The notes: generated by a model not told the origin, from the sequence alone. A DNA stretch of 64,000 nucleotides from Streptomyces albicerus (GCF_008905045.1 NZ_VWMY01000008.1:62001-126000), one strand, 5' to 3'; counted from the first letter of the stretch, positions 53,722 to 62,721 are shown. Numbers and translations: made by a program.

Positions 53722-53737
53722 TGGTCTGACAATCTGC
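53722..53737. promoter_or_regulatory. Operator upstream of the GntR gene
   Basis: TGGTCTGACAATCTGC, which on the other strand matches one half of the operator at 49143 (GCAGATTGTCA). It lies 11 bp before the GntR start codon and overlaps the likely RBS region, a place expected for autoregulation. Confidence 0.6.
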
Positions 53738-53748
53738 GGAGGGGATTC

Positions 53749-54459
53749 ATGAGCGAGTACGACGCCCAGGCCGCCGGCCCAAGGCAGGTCACCACCCAGA
53801 CGCGCCGGGACGCGGTCGTGGACGAACTGCGCCGGGCCATCATGGCCGGAGAGCTGAAGGCCGGCCAGCCTCTACGCGAAGTTCACATCGCCCAGCAGAT
53901 GGGCGTCAGCCGCCCGACCCTGCGCGAAGCCGTCTACCAGCTGATCCACGAAGGGCTCCTCGATCAACAGCCGTATCGCGGCGTCGTCGTCACGGCGATC
54001 GACGAGAAGTTCATCACCGACACCGCGGCGGTCCGCGTCGCCCTGGAGACGCTCGCGGCCAAGGCGGTGGCCGACGACTCCGACGGCTCCCGGCGCGCCA
54101 TGCTCGAAACCGCCTGGCAGGAGTACCGCGCCGCACACGGTGCGCAGGATGCCGCCCGTCTCCACCAGGCCCACGTCGCGTTGCACCGCACCATCTGGGA
54201 CGCCTCCGACAACGCCATGCTGAAACGGATCTGGCCCACCGTCGAAGCACAGATCAACCTCGCCATCACGCTCGACGAGAGCACCCGATCCGATCCCGAC
54301 CGGGCCCTGCACGTCCACGAACGGCTGATCGACGCCATTCTCGGCGGCGACCCCGCCACCGTCGAGGCCGAAGTGGAACGCCACACCCGGGCGAGCGCCG
54401 ACGAGCTGATCGAGATGCTCGCCGAACGGCAGCGCGGCGGAGACGGCACCGAGTCCTGA
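53749..54459 (+). CDS. GntR-family (FCD) regulator of the hydroxyproline segment
   Basis: 236 aa from ATG 53749 (GGAGGGG upstream). N-terminal wHTH: LRRAIMAGELKAGQPLREVH then MGVSRPTLREAVYQLIHEGL. C-terminal FCD domain: DTAAVRVALETLAAKAVADD, HVALHRTIWDASDNAMLKRI and LHVHERLIDAILGGD with Asp/His metal-type ligands. The family represses or activates catabolic operons on substrate binding. Three matching palindromes in the segment make it the likely local regulator. Confidence 0.9.
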   Translation: MSEYDAQAAGPRQVTTQTRRDAVVDELRRAIMAGELKAGQPLREVHIAQQMGVSRPTLREAVYQLIHEGLLDQQPYRGVVVTAIDEKFITDTAAVRVALETLAAKAVADDSDGSRRAMLETAWQEYRAAHGAQDAARLHQAHVALHRTIWDASDNAMLKRIWPTVEAQINLAITLDESTRSDPDRALHVHERLIDAILGGDPATVEAEVERHTRASADELIEMLAERQRGGDGTES

Positions 54460-54661
54460 AGGGCCTGTCCGCCCGCGGTCGCGACCAGCCACGCGGGAGA
54501 ACAACACCACCGATCAACGATCGGCTCCGACTCCTCGGACTGGTGTCACAGGATCGCGCACGCAACGCCGTCCGCACATCCTGCACCGGCCCGCGCCTGG
54601 TTCCTCTCCACGCGGGCCTGACAGTCCGACCGCGCGACTACGCCGAGGCCGTGCCCCATCC

Positions 54662-54820
54662 GTGCCCGTAAGGACGCACAACCACGGTCAACAGCGGTGC
54701 GATCCGACCTACACGCCCGCCCCAAGGACCAGGTATCTGCGCTGGTCAGAGCCATGCAGCCCGCCCAAGCGCCGTCGCTTCCCAAGCTGAGAGCGCGAGT
54801 TCGATTCTCGTCACCCGCTC
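54662..54820 (+). repeat. Attachment-type repeat C (tRNA-Gly(CCC) 3' half)
   Basis: Core 54777-54820, then CA. GTGCCCGTAAGG begins 115 bp upstream and is followed by ACCACGGTCAACAGCGGTG. C and D also share sequence beyond the terminator (GGTGATCAAT and GCGTGCCAGAT, to about 54895 and 62792), so these two copies are the closest pair. The repeat separates the hydroxyproline and lanthipeptide segments. Confidence 0.85.
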
Positions 54821-54828
54821 CATAATTA

Positions 54829-54853
54829 GGGCCCGGGTCTCCGACCCGGGCCC
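54829..54853 (+). terminator. Terminator hairpin after repeat C
   Basis: GGGCCCGGGTC / GACCCGGGCCC with loop TCC, then TTT. The pairing is kept although the sequence differs from the other copies, which argues for selection on structure. Confidence 0.75.
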
Positions 54854-54947
54854 TTTGCTGTCCGTGGTGATCAATCGTCGCGTGCCAGATTCGCGCCAGA
54901 ATGCTTGTCGCCCGGATCAGCGGTGCCTTGTTCTGGCCCGGCCGCAG

Positions 54948-55118
54948 CTACGTGGCGTGTCTTGCGGACAGTCGCGTCGAGTACTCGCCGAGGACCTTCT
55001 CTGTCGCGGCCTGGGCGAGGAACAGCAGGAAGGGGTACGGGGTGTCATGCAGCCCGATGTCGAGGGAGCGATCGCCGATGCGGAACCTGGTCCCGTACGC
55101 GCGCAGTTGAGCGGCGGG
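54948..55118 (-). pseudogene. Unrecognised C-terminal coding fragment
   Basis: The minus strand reads AQLRAYGTRFRIGDRSLDIG then LHDTPYPFLLFLAQAATEKV and LGEYSTRLSARHAT with a TAG at 54948. The composition looks coding, and no start or upstream domain is present. I do not recognise the family; it may be left over from the element that brought repeat C. About 290 bp between it and LanKC hold the promoter of the lanthipeptide operon. Confidence 0.35.
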
Positions 55119-55406
55119 TGTGAGCCCGAATCTCGGCCTTGAGCATGGCTGCGACGCGGACAGGCCGGGACGATCCGGCGTTTCTCCCGGCCGTGAAGAG
55201 ACAGTTCTCCCGATCCTGAGGGGACAGTCTCACCGCGCACGCGTGATAAACGGTGGTATGCCGCGGTGGGCGGAGTCTGCAATCCTCGTTAGTGATCGAT
55301 CCCGGGTGAACGTTCCCCATGAACTCCGAGTACGGTCCTCGGACCACAGGAGCAATGGTCTGTCTCACGGGCCCCGAGCCCACGAGCAGAGACTACGGAG
55401 ACCCCC

Positions 55407-58016
55407 GTGGACATGCGCTACGAGGCCTATTGCCTCATGGACTCCCACTTTTACGACACGCCCACCCGTGCGCGTGAACAGCGCAGCGACTTCGATCAGA
55501 CCCGGTGTCCGGCTCCGGACACTTGGGAGCGCTCGGAGCTCGACGGATGGGTGGTCTTCAACCCCGACGACGTGGAGCTGCCCCCGCAGGGCTGGAAGAT
55601 CCACGTGTCGGCGTGCCTCGGCAACGCGCAAGACATCCTCACCACGGTGTGGGACTACTGCGTCCCCCGCCGCATCGCCTTCAAGTTCCTCCCGAGCGCG
55701 GACCACCTCCTGGTCGCCAACGCCAAGTACGCGGGGCGGGGATCGAGCGGCAAGTTCGTGACGATCTACCCGGCCGACGAGGACCGGCTCGAAGTGGTCC
55801 TCAACGAGCTGGGTGCCCTCCTGGAGGGGCGGCAGGGCCCGTACATCCTCAGCGACCTGCGCTGGGGAACGGGTCCGCTGTACGTCCGGTACGGCGGCTT
55901 CGCCTACCGGACGTGCGTCTCGCCCGAGGGAGAGACGGTGACGGCGATCGAGGACGCCTCCGGCCGACTCGTGCCTGATGTGCGCACACCGACCTTCCGG
56001 CCTCCGGACTGGGTGACGCTGCCCGCCTTCCTCGAGCCCCATCTGGCCGCACGCAACAGCACGACCGTGGCCGGCCTGCCGTATCAGATCGAGGGTGCCC
56101 TGCACTACTCCAACGGCGGCGGCCTGTACACCGGACGCGACACACGGACGGGGCAGCGGGTCATCCTCAAGGAGGCCCGGCCGTACGCGGGGCTCACCAG
56201 GGACGGCGTGGACGCGGTCGCCCGGCAACGCCGCGAGCGGGAAGTCCTTGAGCGGCTGCAGGGGCTCGATTGTGTGCCCGCGCTGCTCGACCACTTCGTG
56301 CTGGGGGAGCACCACTTCCTCGTCGAGGAGTTCGTTGAAGGATCGACGCTCAACAGTCTCTTCGTCGACCGCTTTCCCCTCGTGCATCCGCAGGGCGAGG
56401 CTACCGACACCACTGGCTACACCTCGTGGGCGCTCGACATGCTGGACCGGGTCGAGCGCGCTGTCGGCGCCGTGCACGCCAGGGGACTGGTCATCGGCGA
56501 CCTCCATTCCGACAACATGCTGGTCTGTCCCGACGGCCGGCTTGTGCTGATCGACTTCGAGGGCGCGGCGGACGCGGCCGATCAGTCGGGGCAGCGCCTC
56601 GCCGCCCCCGGCTTCGCGGCCCCACCGGACCTGACCGGGGTCGATATCGACCGCTACGCACTGGCCTGTCTGCGTATCTCCATGTTCATGCCACTGACCA
56701 CGCTGCTCGAGCTCGACCTGAGCAAAGCACGACAGCTCGCCGAAGAGGTCGCCCGGTCGTTCTCGGTCCCCCGCGCGTTCCTGGACGAAGCAGTGAATGT
56801 GATCACGGGGAGTGCCGGCGGGATCGCGACAACGGCAGGCGCAGAGGCGGAGACGCGGCTGGAACCGGATCACCGCGGCTGGATCCGCGCCCGCGCATCC
56901 GTGACCGACGCCATCCTGGCGGCCGCCACACCCGAGCGTGACGACCGGCTCTTCCCAGGCGATATCGAGCAGTTCGCCGCAGCGGGCGGAGGCCTGGGAT
57001 TCGCACACGGTGCGGCGGGGGTGCTGTACACGCTCGACGCGGTCGGTGCCGGCCGCCACCGTGACCACGAGGAGTGGCTGATACAGCGGGCTTTGAACCC
57101 TCGACCGGGAACGCACCTCGGTTTCTACGACGGCATGCACGGCATCGCGTACGCACTCGATCACCTCGGCCACCGCGACGAGGCGATGAAAGTCCTCGAC
57201 ATGTGCCTGGGTGAGGAGTGGCAGCAGTTGGGGCTCGACCTTGAGGGAGGCCTGGCGGGTGTCGGCCTGAACCTTCAGCACTTCGCGGCGGCGACCGGCG
57301 ACCCCGCACTGCGGGACGCCGCACTCCAGGTGGCGGGCGTCGTCGCCGATCGGCTCGGTTCGCCGGAGAACACGACCGCCGGTCTGCTGCGCGGCTCGGC
57401 GGGGCCCGCCCTGATGTTCGTGCGGCAGTACGAGGACACCGGCGACCCTGAGTTCCTCGACCTGGCCGGCACGGCGCTACGCCGGGACCTGGACCATTGT
57501 GTGGTCCGTGAGAACGGGGCCATGGAAGTCGACGAGGGCTGGCGGACCTTGCCGTATCTGGGCAACGGCAGCGCGGGGATAGGTCTCGTTCTCGACGACT
57601 TCCTCGCCCACCGCCAGGACGCCCGGTTCCACGATGCGGCCGCCGCGATTCGCAGGGCAGCCAGCGGTCAGTTCTTCGTCCAGTCAGGGCTCTTCAACGG
57701 CCTGGCGGGAATGATCCTCTGCCTCAGCCGACCGTATCCTCCCGGCACGGCCGCAGAGCGGGACCCGGTGGTCGCCCAACATGTGCGCTGCCTGTCACGC
57801 CACGCGCTCACCCTCCACGGTCACCTGGTCTTCCCGGGCGACCAGCTGCTGCGTCTCTCCACCGACCTGGCCACCGGCAGCGCGGGCGTCCTGCTCGCCG
57901 TCGGCTCCGCCCTGCATGACAGCCCCGTGCACCTGCCGTTCCTCGCCCCCACCGGCGAACGGAACGGCGGCACGGCCCCCTACCCCCGTCCCCACGAGGT
58001 TTCAGGGAGGAGGTGA
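55407..58016 (+). CDS. Class III lanthipeptide synthetase (LanKC, RamC/AmfT type)
   Basis: 869 aa from GTG 55407 (GGAG six bases upstream; ATG 55413 is next). Three domains. An N-terminal phospho-Ser/Thr lyase-like region (about 1-215, GWKIHVSACLGNAQDILTTV). A kinase domain (about 225-500) with VILKEARPY, GLVIGDLHSDNMLV (about 364) and VLIDFEGAAD (about 380). A LanC-like cyclase domain (about 530-860) with GFAHGAAGVLYTLDAVG and YDGMHGIAYALDHL but without Zn ligands, as usual in class III. It phosphorylates Ser/Thr of the precursor, eliminates phosphate and forms lanthionine or labionin rings. The SD of the precursor gene overlaps its 3' end. Confidence 0.93.
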   Translation: MDMRYEAYCLMDSHFYDTPTRAREQRSDFDQTRCPAPDTWERSELDGWVVFNPDDVELPPQGWKIHVSACLGNAQDILTTVWDYCVPRRIAFKFLPSADHLLVANAKYAGRGSSGKFVTIYPADEDRLEVVLNELGALLEGRQGPYILSDLRWGTGPLYVRYGGFAYRTCVSPEGETVTAIEDASGRLVPDVRTPTFRPPDWVTLPAFLEPHLAARNSTTVAGLPYQIEGALHYSNGGGLYTGRDTRTGQRVILKEARPYAGLTRDGVDAVARQRREREVLERLQGLDCVPALLDHFVLGEHHFLVEEFVEGSTLNSLFVDRFPLVHPQGEATDTTGYTSWALDMLDRVERAVGAVHARGLVIGDLHSDNMLVCPDGRLVLIDFEGAADAADQSGQRLAAPGFAAPPDLTGVDIDRYALACLRISMFMPLTTLLELDLSKARQLAEEVARSFSVPRAFLDEAVNVITGSAGGIATTAGAEAETRLEPDHRGWIRARASVTDAILAAATPERDDRLFPGDIEQFAAAGGGLGFAHGAAGVLYTLDAVGAGRHRDHEEWLIQRALNPRPGTHLGFYDGMHGIAYALDHLGHRDEAMKVLDMCLGEEWQQLGLDLEGGLAGVGLNLQHFAAATGDPALRDAALQVAGVVADRLGSPENTTAGLLRGSAGPALMFVRQYEDTGDPEFLDLAGTALRRDLDHCVVRENGAMEVDEGWRTLPYLGNGSAGIGLVLDDFLAHRQDARFHDAAAAIRRAASGQFFVQSGLFNGLAGMILCLSRPYPPGTAAERDPVVAQHVRCLSRHALTLHGHLVFPGDQLLRLSTDLATGSAGVLLAVGSALHDSPVHLPFLAPTGERNGGTAPYPRPHEVSGRR

Positions 58017-58022
58017 ACATCC

Positions 58023-58166
58023 ATGTCGCTCCTCGAACTGCAAGGCTTCGACCCGGACGTCGTCGCCGGTCACGGCAGCAGCCTGCCGGGCAGCGTCCTG
58101 AGCGTGACCAAGTGTGGTCACCGCAGGGCCAGCCTGCTGAGCGTGCTGCACTGCAGCGCCAAGTAG
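58023..58166 (+). CDS. Class III lanthipeptide precursor (RamS/AmfS-like), 47 aa
   Basis: ATG 58023 with a strong AGGAGGTGA that overlaps the LanKC stop. The leader begins MSLLELQGFDPDVV; LLELQ is the LLDLQ-type recognition motif for LanKC. The core has two copies of Ser-x2-Ser-x3-Cys: S24-S27-C31 (SVLSVTKC) and S37-S40-C44 (SLLSVLHC). Each can give a labionin or a lanthionine plus dehydroalanine. The linker GHRRA between the rings is basic, unlike the hydrophobic SapB or AmfS cores, and the tail is SAK. Expected product: two-ring morphogenic or surface-active peptide. Too short for usual gene calling. Confidence 0.9.
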   Translation: MSLLELQGFDPDVVAGHGSSLPGSVLSVTKCGHRRASLLSVLHCSAK

Positions 58167-58175
58167 GTGTCCAAT

Positions 58176-58200
58176 GCGGGGACGCTTCCCGCGTCCCCGC
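58176..58200 (+). terminator. Attenuator-like hairpin between precursor and exporter genes
   Basis: GCGGGGACGC / GCGTCCCCGC, perfectly paired, loop TTCCC, ten bases after the precursor stop. It would lower expression of the exporter genes relative to the peptide. Confidence 0.75.
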
Positions 58201-58252
58201 CTCGATCCGGGACACGCGCGAGGTTCAGCACCGAGCACGGCTGGGAGGAGTC

Positions 58253-59983
58253 ATGAGGCCAGGCGCGGCAGACCGCCTCTTGCTGGCGGCAGCCCGGCGC
58301 GGCGGTGCCTTGGTGGGCGCAATGGTGATCTCGTCACTGCTGATCACGGGCGTCACCCTCGCTCTGCCCGCCATCATGGGCCGCACCGTCGACGCCGTCC
58401 TCGACGACCACGACACGGCGCGGTGGCTGGCCCTCAGCGGGGCGCTGATCCTCGTCCTGGTCGTCTTCGACATCGTGGACGACCTGGTCGCCGGGGTCGC
58501 CGAGGCCAGGTCGACAGCCTGGCTGCGGCACACGCTGCTCGGGCATGTGCTCGCGCTCGGCCCGCGTGCCACACGCCGGTTCACGGGAGGAGACCTGGTC
58601 AGCCGCATGGTCGGCAATACCGCCAGAACGGGGAACTTCGCGTCGGGCGTGGTCTGGGTCGTCATGAGTCTTGTCCCACCGCTCGGCGCCATCGCCGCCC
58701 TGGCGCTCATCGACGTCTGGCTGTGCCTCACCTTCCTGGTGGGCATGCCCCTGGTGGCGTTGCTCGTGCGGTCCTTCCTGCGGGACGTCTCGGACGCCAA
58801 CGAGGGGTACTTCCGGGTTCAGGGCACCATCGCCGCGCGGCTCACCGACGCCCTGGGCGGCATCCGGACCATCGCCGCGGCGAGGACCGTCGACCGTGAG
58901 GCGCGACGCGTCCTCGCACCACTGCCCGAGCTGCACCGGCACGGCCTGGGCATGTGGAGCGCGGTCGCACGGGTGTCGGCGCGCGGAGATCTGGTCGTTC
59001 CGCTGCTGCTGGTGGCCGTGCTGGCGGTGGCCGGACTGGAGCTTTCCCAGGGGCGCATCACGCCGGGAGACATGCTCGCGGCGAGCGAGTACGTCGTCAT
59101 GGCGGTCGGCATCAGCAACGTGCTGCAGTCGGTGAATCAGCTCGCCCAGGCCCGTACGACGGCCGGGCGGATCGCCGAGGTGATCGCCGAACCACCCGTG
59201 GCGTACGGCCACGAGCGCCTTCCCGAAGGCCCCGGACGGCTGGAGTTCCGGCACGTGACCGCTCAGGGGACGGACGGACCCGTGCTCGAGGACCTCAGCC
59301 TGGTCGTCCCCGGCGGCGCCCTCGTCGCCGTCGTGGGCCCCTCCGGGGCCGGCAAGTCGCTGCTGGCGGCGCTGGCCGGGCGCCTCGTCGACCCGGACGA
59401 GGGCGAGGTACTGCTTGACGGCGTGCCGCTGCGCCGCCTCGCACGCGAGGAGCTCAGGCGTGCGATGGCGTACGGCTTCGAACGCCCCGTGCTGCTCGGT
59501 GAGACCTTCGCCGACGCCATCGGGTTCGGGCTGGGGACCTCTTCCACGGAGGAACTGGTGGCGCAGGCCAGGGCGGCCCGCGCCGACGCGTTCATCCGCC
59601 ACATGCCGGCCGGCTACGCCAGCCGCGTTGCCGACACGCCGGTCTCCGGCGGCGAGGCCCAACGGATCGGGCTGGCCCGCGCGTTCGTCCAGGGCGGGCG
59701 GGTGCTGGTGCTCGACGACGTGGCCGCGAGCCTGGACACCGTGACCGAACACCACATCAGCCAGGTGCTGACCGGCGCGCTCGCCGACCGGACGCGGCTC
59801 ATCGTGACGCATCGGGCCTCCACAGCGGCGCGGGCGGACCTCGTGGTGTGGCTTGCCGACGGCGGAGTCCGGGCGCTGGGAACCCATCACGCGCTGTGGG
59901 CGGATGCCGAGTACCGGGCCACGTTCCAGCCGCTGTCCGCGACCAAGCAGCCTGTCCGTGTGGGCGCTGGGGGTGCGCGATGA
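58253..59983 (+). CDS. ABC exporter half-transporter (RamA/AmfB type), degenerate Walker B
   Basis: 576 aa from ATG 58253 (GGGAGGAG upstream). Six membrane helices (about 20-300), then an ATPase with Walker A GPSGAGKS (about 362) and signature VSGGEAQRIGLARAF. Walker B reads VLVLDDVAASLD: the catalytic Glu of DEATS is Asp here, so this site is probably weak. It pairs with the next gene (ATGA overlap), which has a normal DEAT, as in asymmetric heterodimeric exporters. It exports the modified peptide. Confidence 0.88.
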   Translation: MRPGAADRLLLAAARRGGALVGAMVISSLLITGVTLALPAIMGRTVDAVLDDHDTARWLALSGALILVLVVFDIVDDLVAGVAEARSTAWLRHTLLGHVLALGPRATRRFTGGDLVSRMVGNTARTGNFASGVVWVVMSLVPPLGAIAALALIDVWLCLTFLVGMPLVALLVRSFLRDVSDANEGYFRVQGTIAARLTDALGGIRTIAAARTVDREARRVLAPLPELHRHGLGMWSAVARVSARGDLVVPLLLVAVLAVAGLELSQGRITPGDMLAASEYVVMAVGISNVLQSVNQLAQARTTAGRIAEVIAEPPVAYGHERLPEGPGRLEFRHVTAQGTDGPVLEDLSLVVPGGALVAVVGPSGAGKSLLAALAGRLVDPDEGEVLLDGVPLRRLAREELRRAMAYGFERPVLLGETFADAIGFGLGTSSTEELVAQARAARADAFIRHMPAGYASRVADTPVSGGEAQRIGLARAFVQGGRVLVLDDVAASLDTVTEHHISQVLTGALADRTRLIVTHRASTAARADLVVWLADGGVRALGTHHALWADAEYRATFQPLSATKQPVRVGAGGAR

Positions 59984-61824
59984 AGGCGCGGTCCGTCCGC
60001 ATCCTGCGCTCCTCGCTCAGCCGTCGGCGGCGGGAGTACCGGCGGCTCGTCGCCTGGTCGCTGGTGCAGGCCGTGCCCGCCTTCCTCTCCGGGTGGATCG
60101 TGGCCCGCGCCGTCGACCAGGGATTCCTGGCCGACCGGCCCGCCACCGGCTTCCTCTGGCTGGCCGCTCTGGCGGGCGCCTTCATCGTGGGAGCCTGGGG
60201 GACCCGGCACGCCATGCTGGGGCTCGCCTCGCTCATCGAACCGTTCCGGGACGAGCTGATCACACTCGTGGCCACGGGCACACTGCACCGGTCCGCCCGG
60301 CTGGGCGCGCCCGCCGACACCGCCGGCGTGGCCCGGCTCACGGAGCACGTGGAGCGGGCCCGGGACGCGTACGGGGCGATCGTCCTGTTCGTCCAGGGCT
60401 TCGTCGTCACCGCCGGGGGCGTGCTGCTGGGCTTGGCCGGCCTCGACCCCCTGCTGCTCGTCCTCGTCCTGCCGCCCCTCATGATCGGCCTCGCACTGTT
60501 CGTCGCCGCGCTCCGGGCGATGGCCGCACGCCAGCGGGAGGTCATCCTGGCGGACGAGCGTATCGCCGAGACCACAGCCGCCCTCACGGGCGGAGTGCGG
60601 GACGTGGTCGCGTGCGGTGCCGAGGAACGTGTACGGGCGCAGACGGGCGCGCAGGTCGACGCCGCGGCGCGGGCCGCCGTGTCGCTGGCGCGGCTCACCG
60701 CCGTGCGGACCGCCGCCCTGGGCATCAGCGGCTGGGTACCTCTGCTGCTCATCCTGCTCGGCGCACCCTGGCTGGTACGCAACGGGGTGACGGCGGGCGC
60801 GATCCTCGGGGCGGTGACCTATGTGTCGCAGGCCCTGCAACCGGCCCTGCAGGGCTTCGTCCAGGGACTCGGCAGCAGCGGGCTGTGGCTGCTGGTCACC
60901 GTCGGCCGGATGGCCGAGATCGCGGTGGATCCCGACCGGCCCGGGGCTGCTGCCCTCGAGGCAGCTGAGGCCGGGACCGCTGCCCCCCAGGCAACTGACA
61001 CCGAGACCGCAGAGGCCGGGACCGGCGCTGTGACGGGGCACGCACCGGTACGGCCTGGTGGCGCCCGCGTGGAGGCACGCGACCTCACCTTCGGTTACGC
61101 CCAGTCCGCAGAGCCGGTGATCCGCGGTCTGAACCTCGTCCTGCACCCGGGCGAGCACCTCGCCGTGGTAGGGCCCAGCGGAGCCGGGAAGTCCACCCTT
61201 GCCGCGCTGATTGCGGGGGTACTCGAACCGCAGTCGGGGCAGGTGCGCCTCGACGACGTTCCGGTCCTCGCTCCGGGTGACGGCGACGACCTGGCCCGCC
61301 ACCGCGTGCTCATCCCACAGGAGGCGTACGTCTTCACCGGCACGCTGGAGGAGAACCTCACCTACCTGGTACCCGGCGCCGCCCCGGCGGACGTGGAGGC
61401 GGCGGTCCGTGCCGTGGGCGCGGCGCCGCTCGTAGCACGCCTGGGCGGATACGACGCGCCGTTGGACCCGCGAGACCTCTCGACCGGGGAGCGCCAGCTC
61501 GTCGCCCTGGCCCGCGCCCTGCTCCCGGCACCGCGACTGGCCCTACTGGACGAAGCCACATGCCACCTCGATCCGGTCGCCGAGGCGGTCGCCGAGGAGG
61601 CCTTCGCCCGTCGCCCGGGCACTCTGATCGTCGTCGCCCACCGCATCAGTTCGGCACTGCGGGCCGACCGGATACTGGTCATGGACGGTACGCGGGTAGG
61701 CCTCGGCACCCACGAGGAGCTGATCGCCGAGTCCGCGCTCTACCGGGACCTGGTCGGCCACTGGGGCGCGGCGAGCGCGTCCCAGGCCCCGGTCCGAACA
61801 GTCACACCCATCCCGACTCCCTAG
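59980..61824 (+). CDS. ABC exporter half-transporter (RamB/AmfA type)
   Basis: 614 aa from ATG 59980, overlapping the previous stop by ATGA. Six membrane helices (about 20-300), an acidic Ala/Thr/Glu-rich insert (about 320-355, a repeat-like run of ALEAAEAGTAA, QATDTETAEAGT), then the ATPase: Walker A GPSGAGKST, signature LSTGERQLVALARAL (G to T in the second position), Walker B LALLDEATCHLD and VVAHRISSALRADRI. It supplies the catalytic site of the pair. The 3' end overlaps the convergent regulator gene by 23 bp. Confidence 0.88.
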   Translation: MKARSVRILRSSLSRRRREYRRLVAWSLVQAVPAFLSGWIVARAVDQGFLADRPATGFLWLAALAGAFIVGAWGTRHAMLGLASLIEPFRDELITLVATGTLHRSARLGAPADTAGVARLTEHVERARDAYGAIVLFVQGFVVTAGGVLLGLAGLDPLLLVLVLPPLMIGLALFVAALRAMAARQREVILADERIAETTAALTGGVRDVVACGAEERVRAQTGAQVDAAARAAVSLARLTAVRTAALGISGWVPLLLILLGAPWLVRNGVTAGAILGAVTYVSQALQPALQGFVQGLGSSGLWLLVTVGRMAEIAVDPDRPGAAALEAAEAGTAAPQATDTETAEAGTGAVTGHAPVRPGGARVEARDLTFGYAQSAEPVIRGLNLVLHPGEHLAVVGPSGAGKSTLAALIAGVLEPQSGQVRLDDVPVLAPGDGDDLARHRVLIPQEAYVFTGTLEENLTYLVPGAAPADVEAAVRAVGAAPLVARLGGYDAPLDPRDLSTGERQLVALARALLPAPRLALLDEATCHLDPVAEAVAEEAFARRPGTLIVVAHRISSALRADRILVMDGTRVGLGTHEELIAESALYRDLVGHWGAASASQAPVRTVTPIPTP

Positions 61825-62419
61825 CGATCCGGATGGCGTCGATCCGATTGCGTCCGCCCGTCTTCCTGGTGATCGCCGACAGGTGGTTGCGGACCGTGGC
61901 CACAGACAGGGAAAGCCGCTGGGCGATCTCCCAGGTAGGCGTGCCGTCGGCGGTCAGACGCAAGATTTCCACGTCTCGTGAGGTCAGCGGTTTCTCTCCC
62001 GCGTCCAGCGCGGCCAGTGCGAACTCGGGGTCGATGAACCGCTGTCCCCTGACCAGCTTGCGGACTCCGTGGACGAGACGGTCCCCCGGGGCGTTCGTGC
62101 TGATGACCCCGGCGGCGTGCAGGTCGAGGATGCGGCGGAGCCGCTCGGGCGTCGTCGAGGCCATCATCAGCAGCATCCGGCAGTCCGGCAGCCGCATTCT
62201 CAGCTCACTCCGCGCGGCGAGTTCCTCGCCCTCCTTGGAGTCGACGTCGATCACCGCCACGTCGGGGCGGCACATCAGCGCCCGCGCGATCACCTCACCA
62301 TCGCCTCCGGCTTCAGCGACGACTTCGATGTCCTCTTCGCGAGACAGCAGAGCGGCGAACGCTGCCCGCACGAGGCGGGTGTTCTCGACGAGAAGAACGC
62401 GAATCAATGTCGCTCCCAC
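61802..62419 (-). CDS. Atypical NarL/LuxR-type response regulator (RamR/AmfR type)
   Basis: 205 aa from GTG 62419 (or the TTG six codons on). The receiver has the phospho-Asp region PDVAVIDVDSKEGEE, but the acidic pair is LLVENT instead of DD, and the conserved Lys is absent (GVISTNAPGDRLVHG). The HTH is intact: LTSRDVEILRLTADGTPTWE, LSLSVATVRNHLSAITRKTG. In the known ram/amf loci an orphan regulator of this type, convergent to the exporter genes, activates the operon. No kinase is present. The receiver may work without normal phosphorylation. Confidence 0.88.
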   Translation of the reverse strand: MGATLIRVLLVENTRLVRAAFAALLSREEDIEVVAEAGGDGEVIARALMCRPDVAVIDVDSKEGEELAARSELRMRLPDCRMLLMMASTTPERLRRILDLHAAGVISTNAPGDRLVHGVRKLVRGQRFIDPEFALAALDAGEKPLTSRDVEILRLTADGTPTWEIAQRLSLSVATVRNHLSAITRKTGGRNRIDAIRIARESGWV

Positions 62420-62564
62420 GTGGCGCTACGCGGCCTGCCCTGACACCTCACCCGGCGTGCCGCACTCTCCGAACGCCTTCGGAGGCAATTATCCGGCCGC
62501 TCCGCGATCAGCGCACGTGCGCGGCGAGCACCTCGTACCAGGCGCACGGTTCTGTGCCCTCCGG

Positions 62565-62721
62565 GTGCCCGTAAGGACGGAAAACCACGGTCAACAGCGG
62601 TGTAATCCGACCGACACGACCACTCAAGGACCGAGTATCTGCGCTGGTCAGAGCCATGTTCCCGGCCCAGCGCCCTCGCTTCCCAAGCTGAGAGCGCGAG
62701 TTCGATTCTCGTCACCCGCTC
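62565..62721 (+). repeat. Attachment-type repeat D (tRNA-Gly(CCC) 3' half)
   Basis: Core 62678-62721, identical over 44 bp and followed by CA to complete CCA. GTGCCCGTAAGG begins 113 bp upstream. It closes the lanthipeptide segment 7.9 kb after repeat C. Confidence 0.85.

Noticed and set aside
55365..57281. 638-aa antisense frame over LanKC
   Set aside because: No domain pattern; LanKC kinase and cyclase motifs on the plus strand explain the region.
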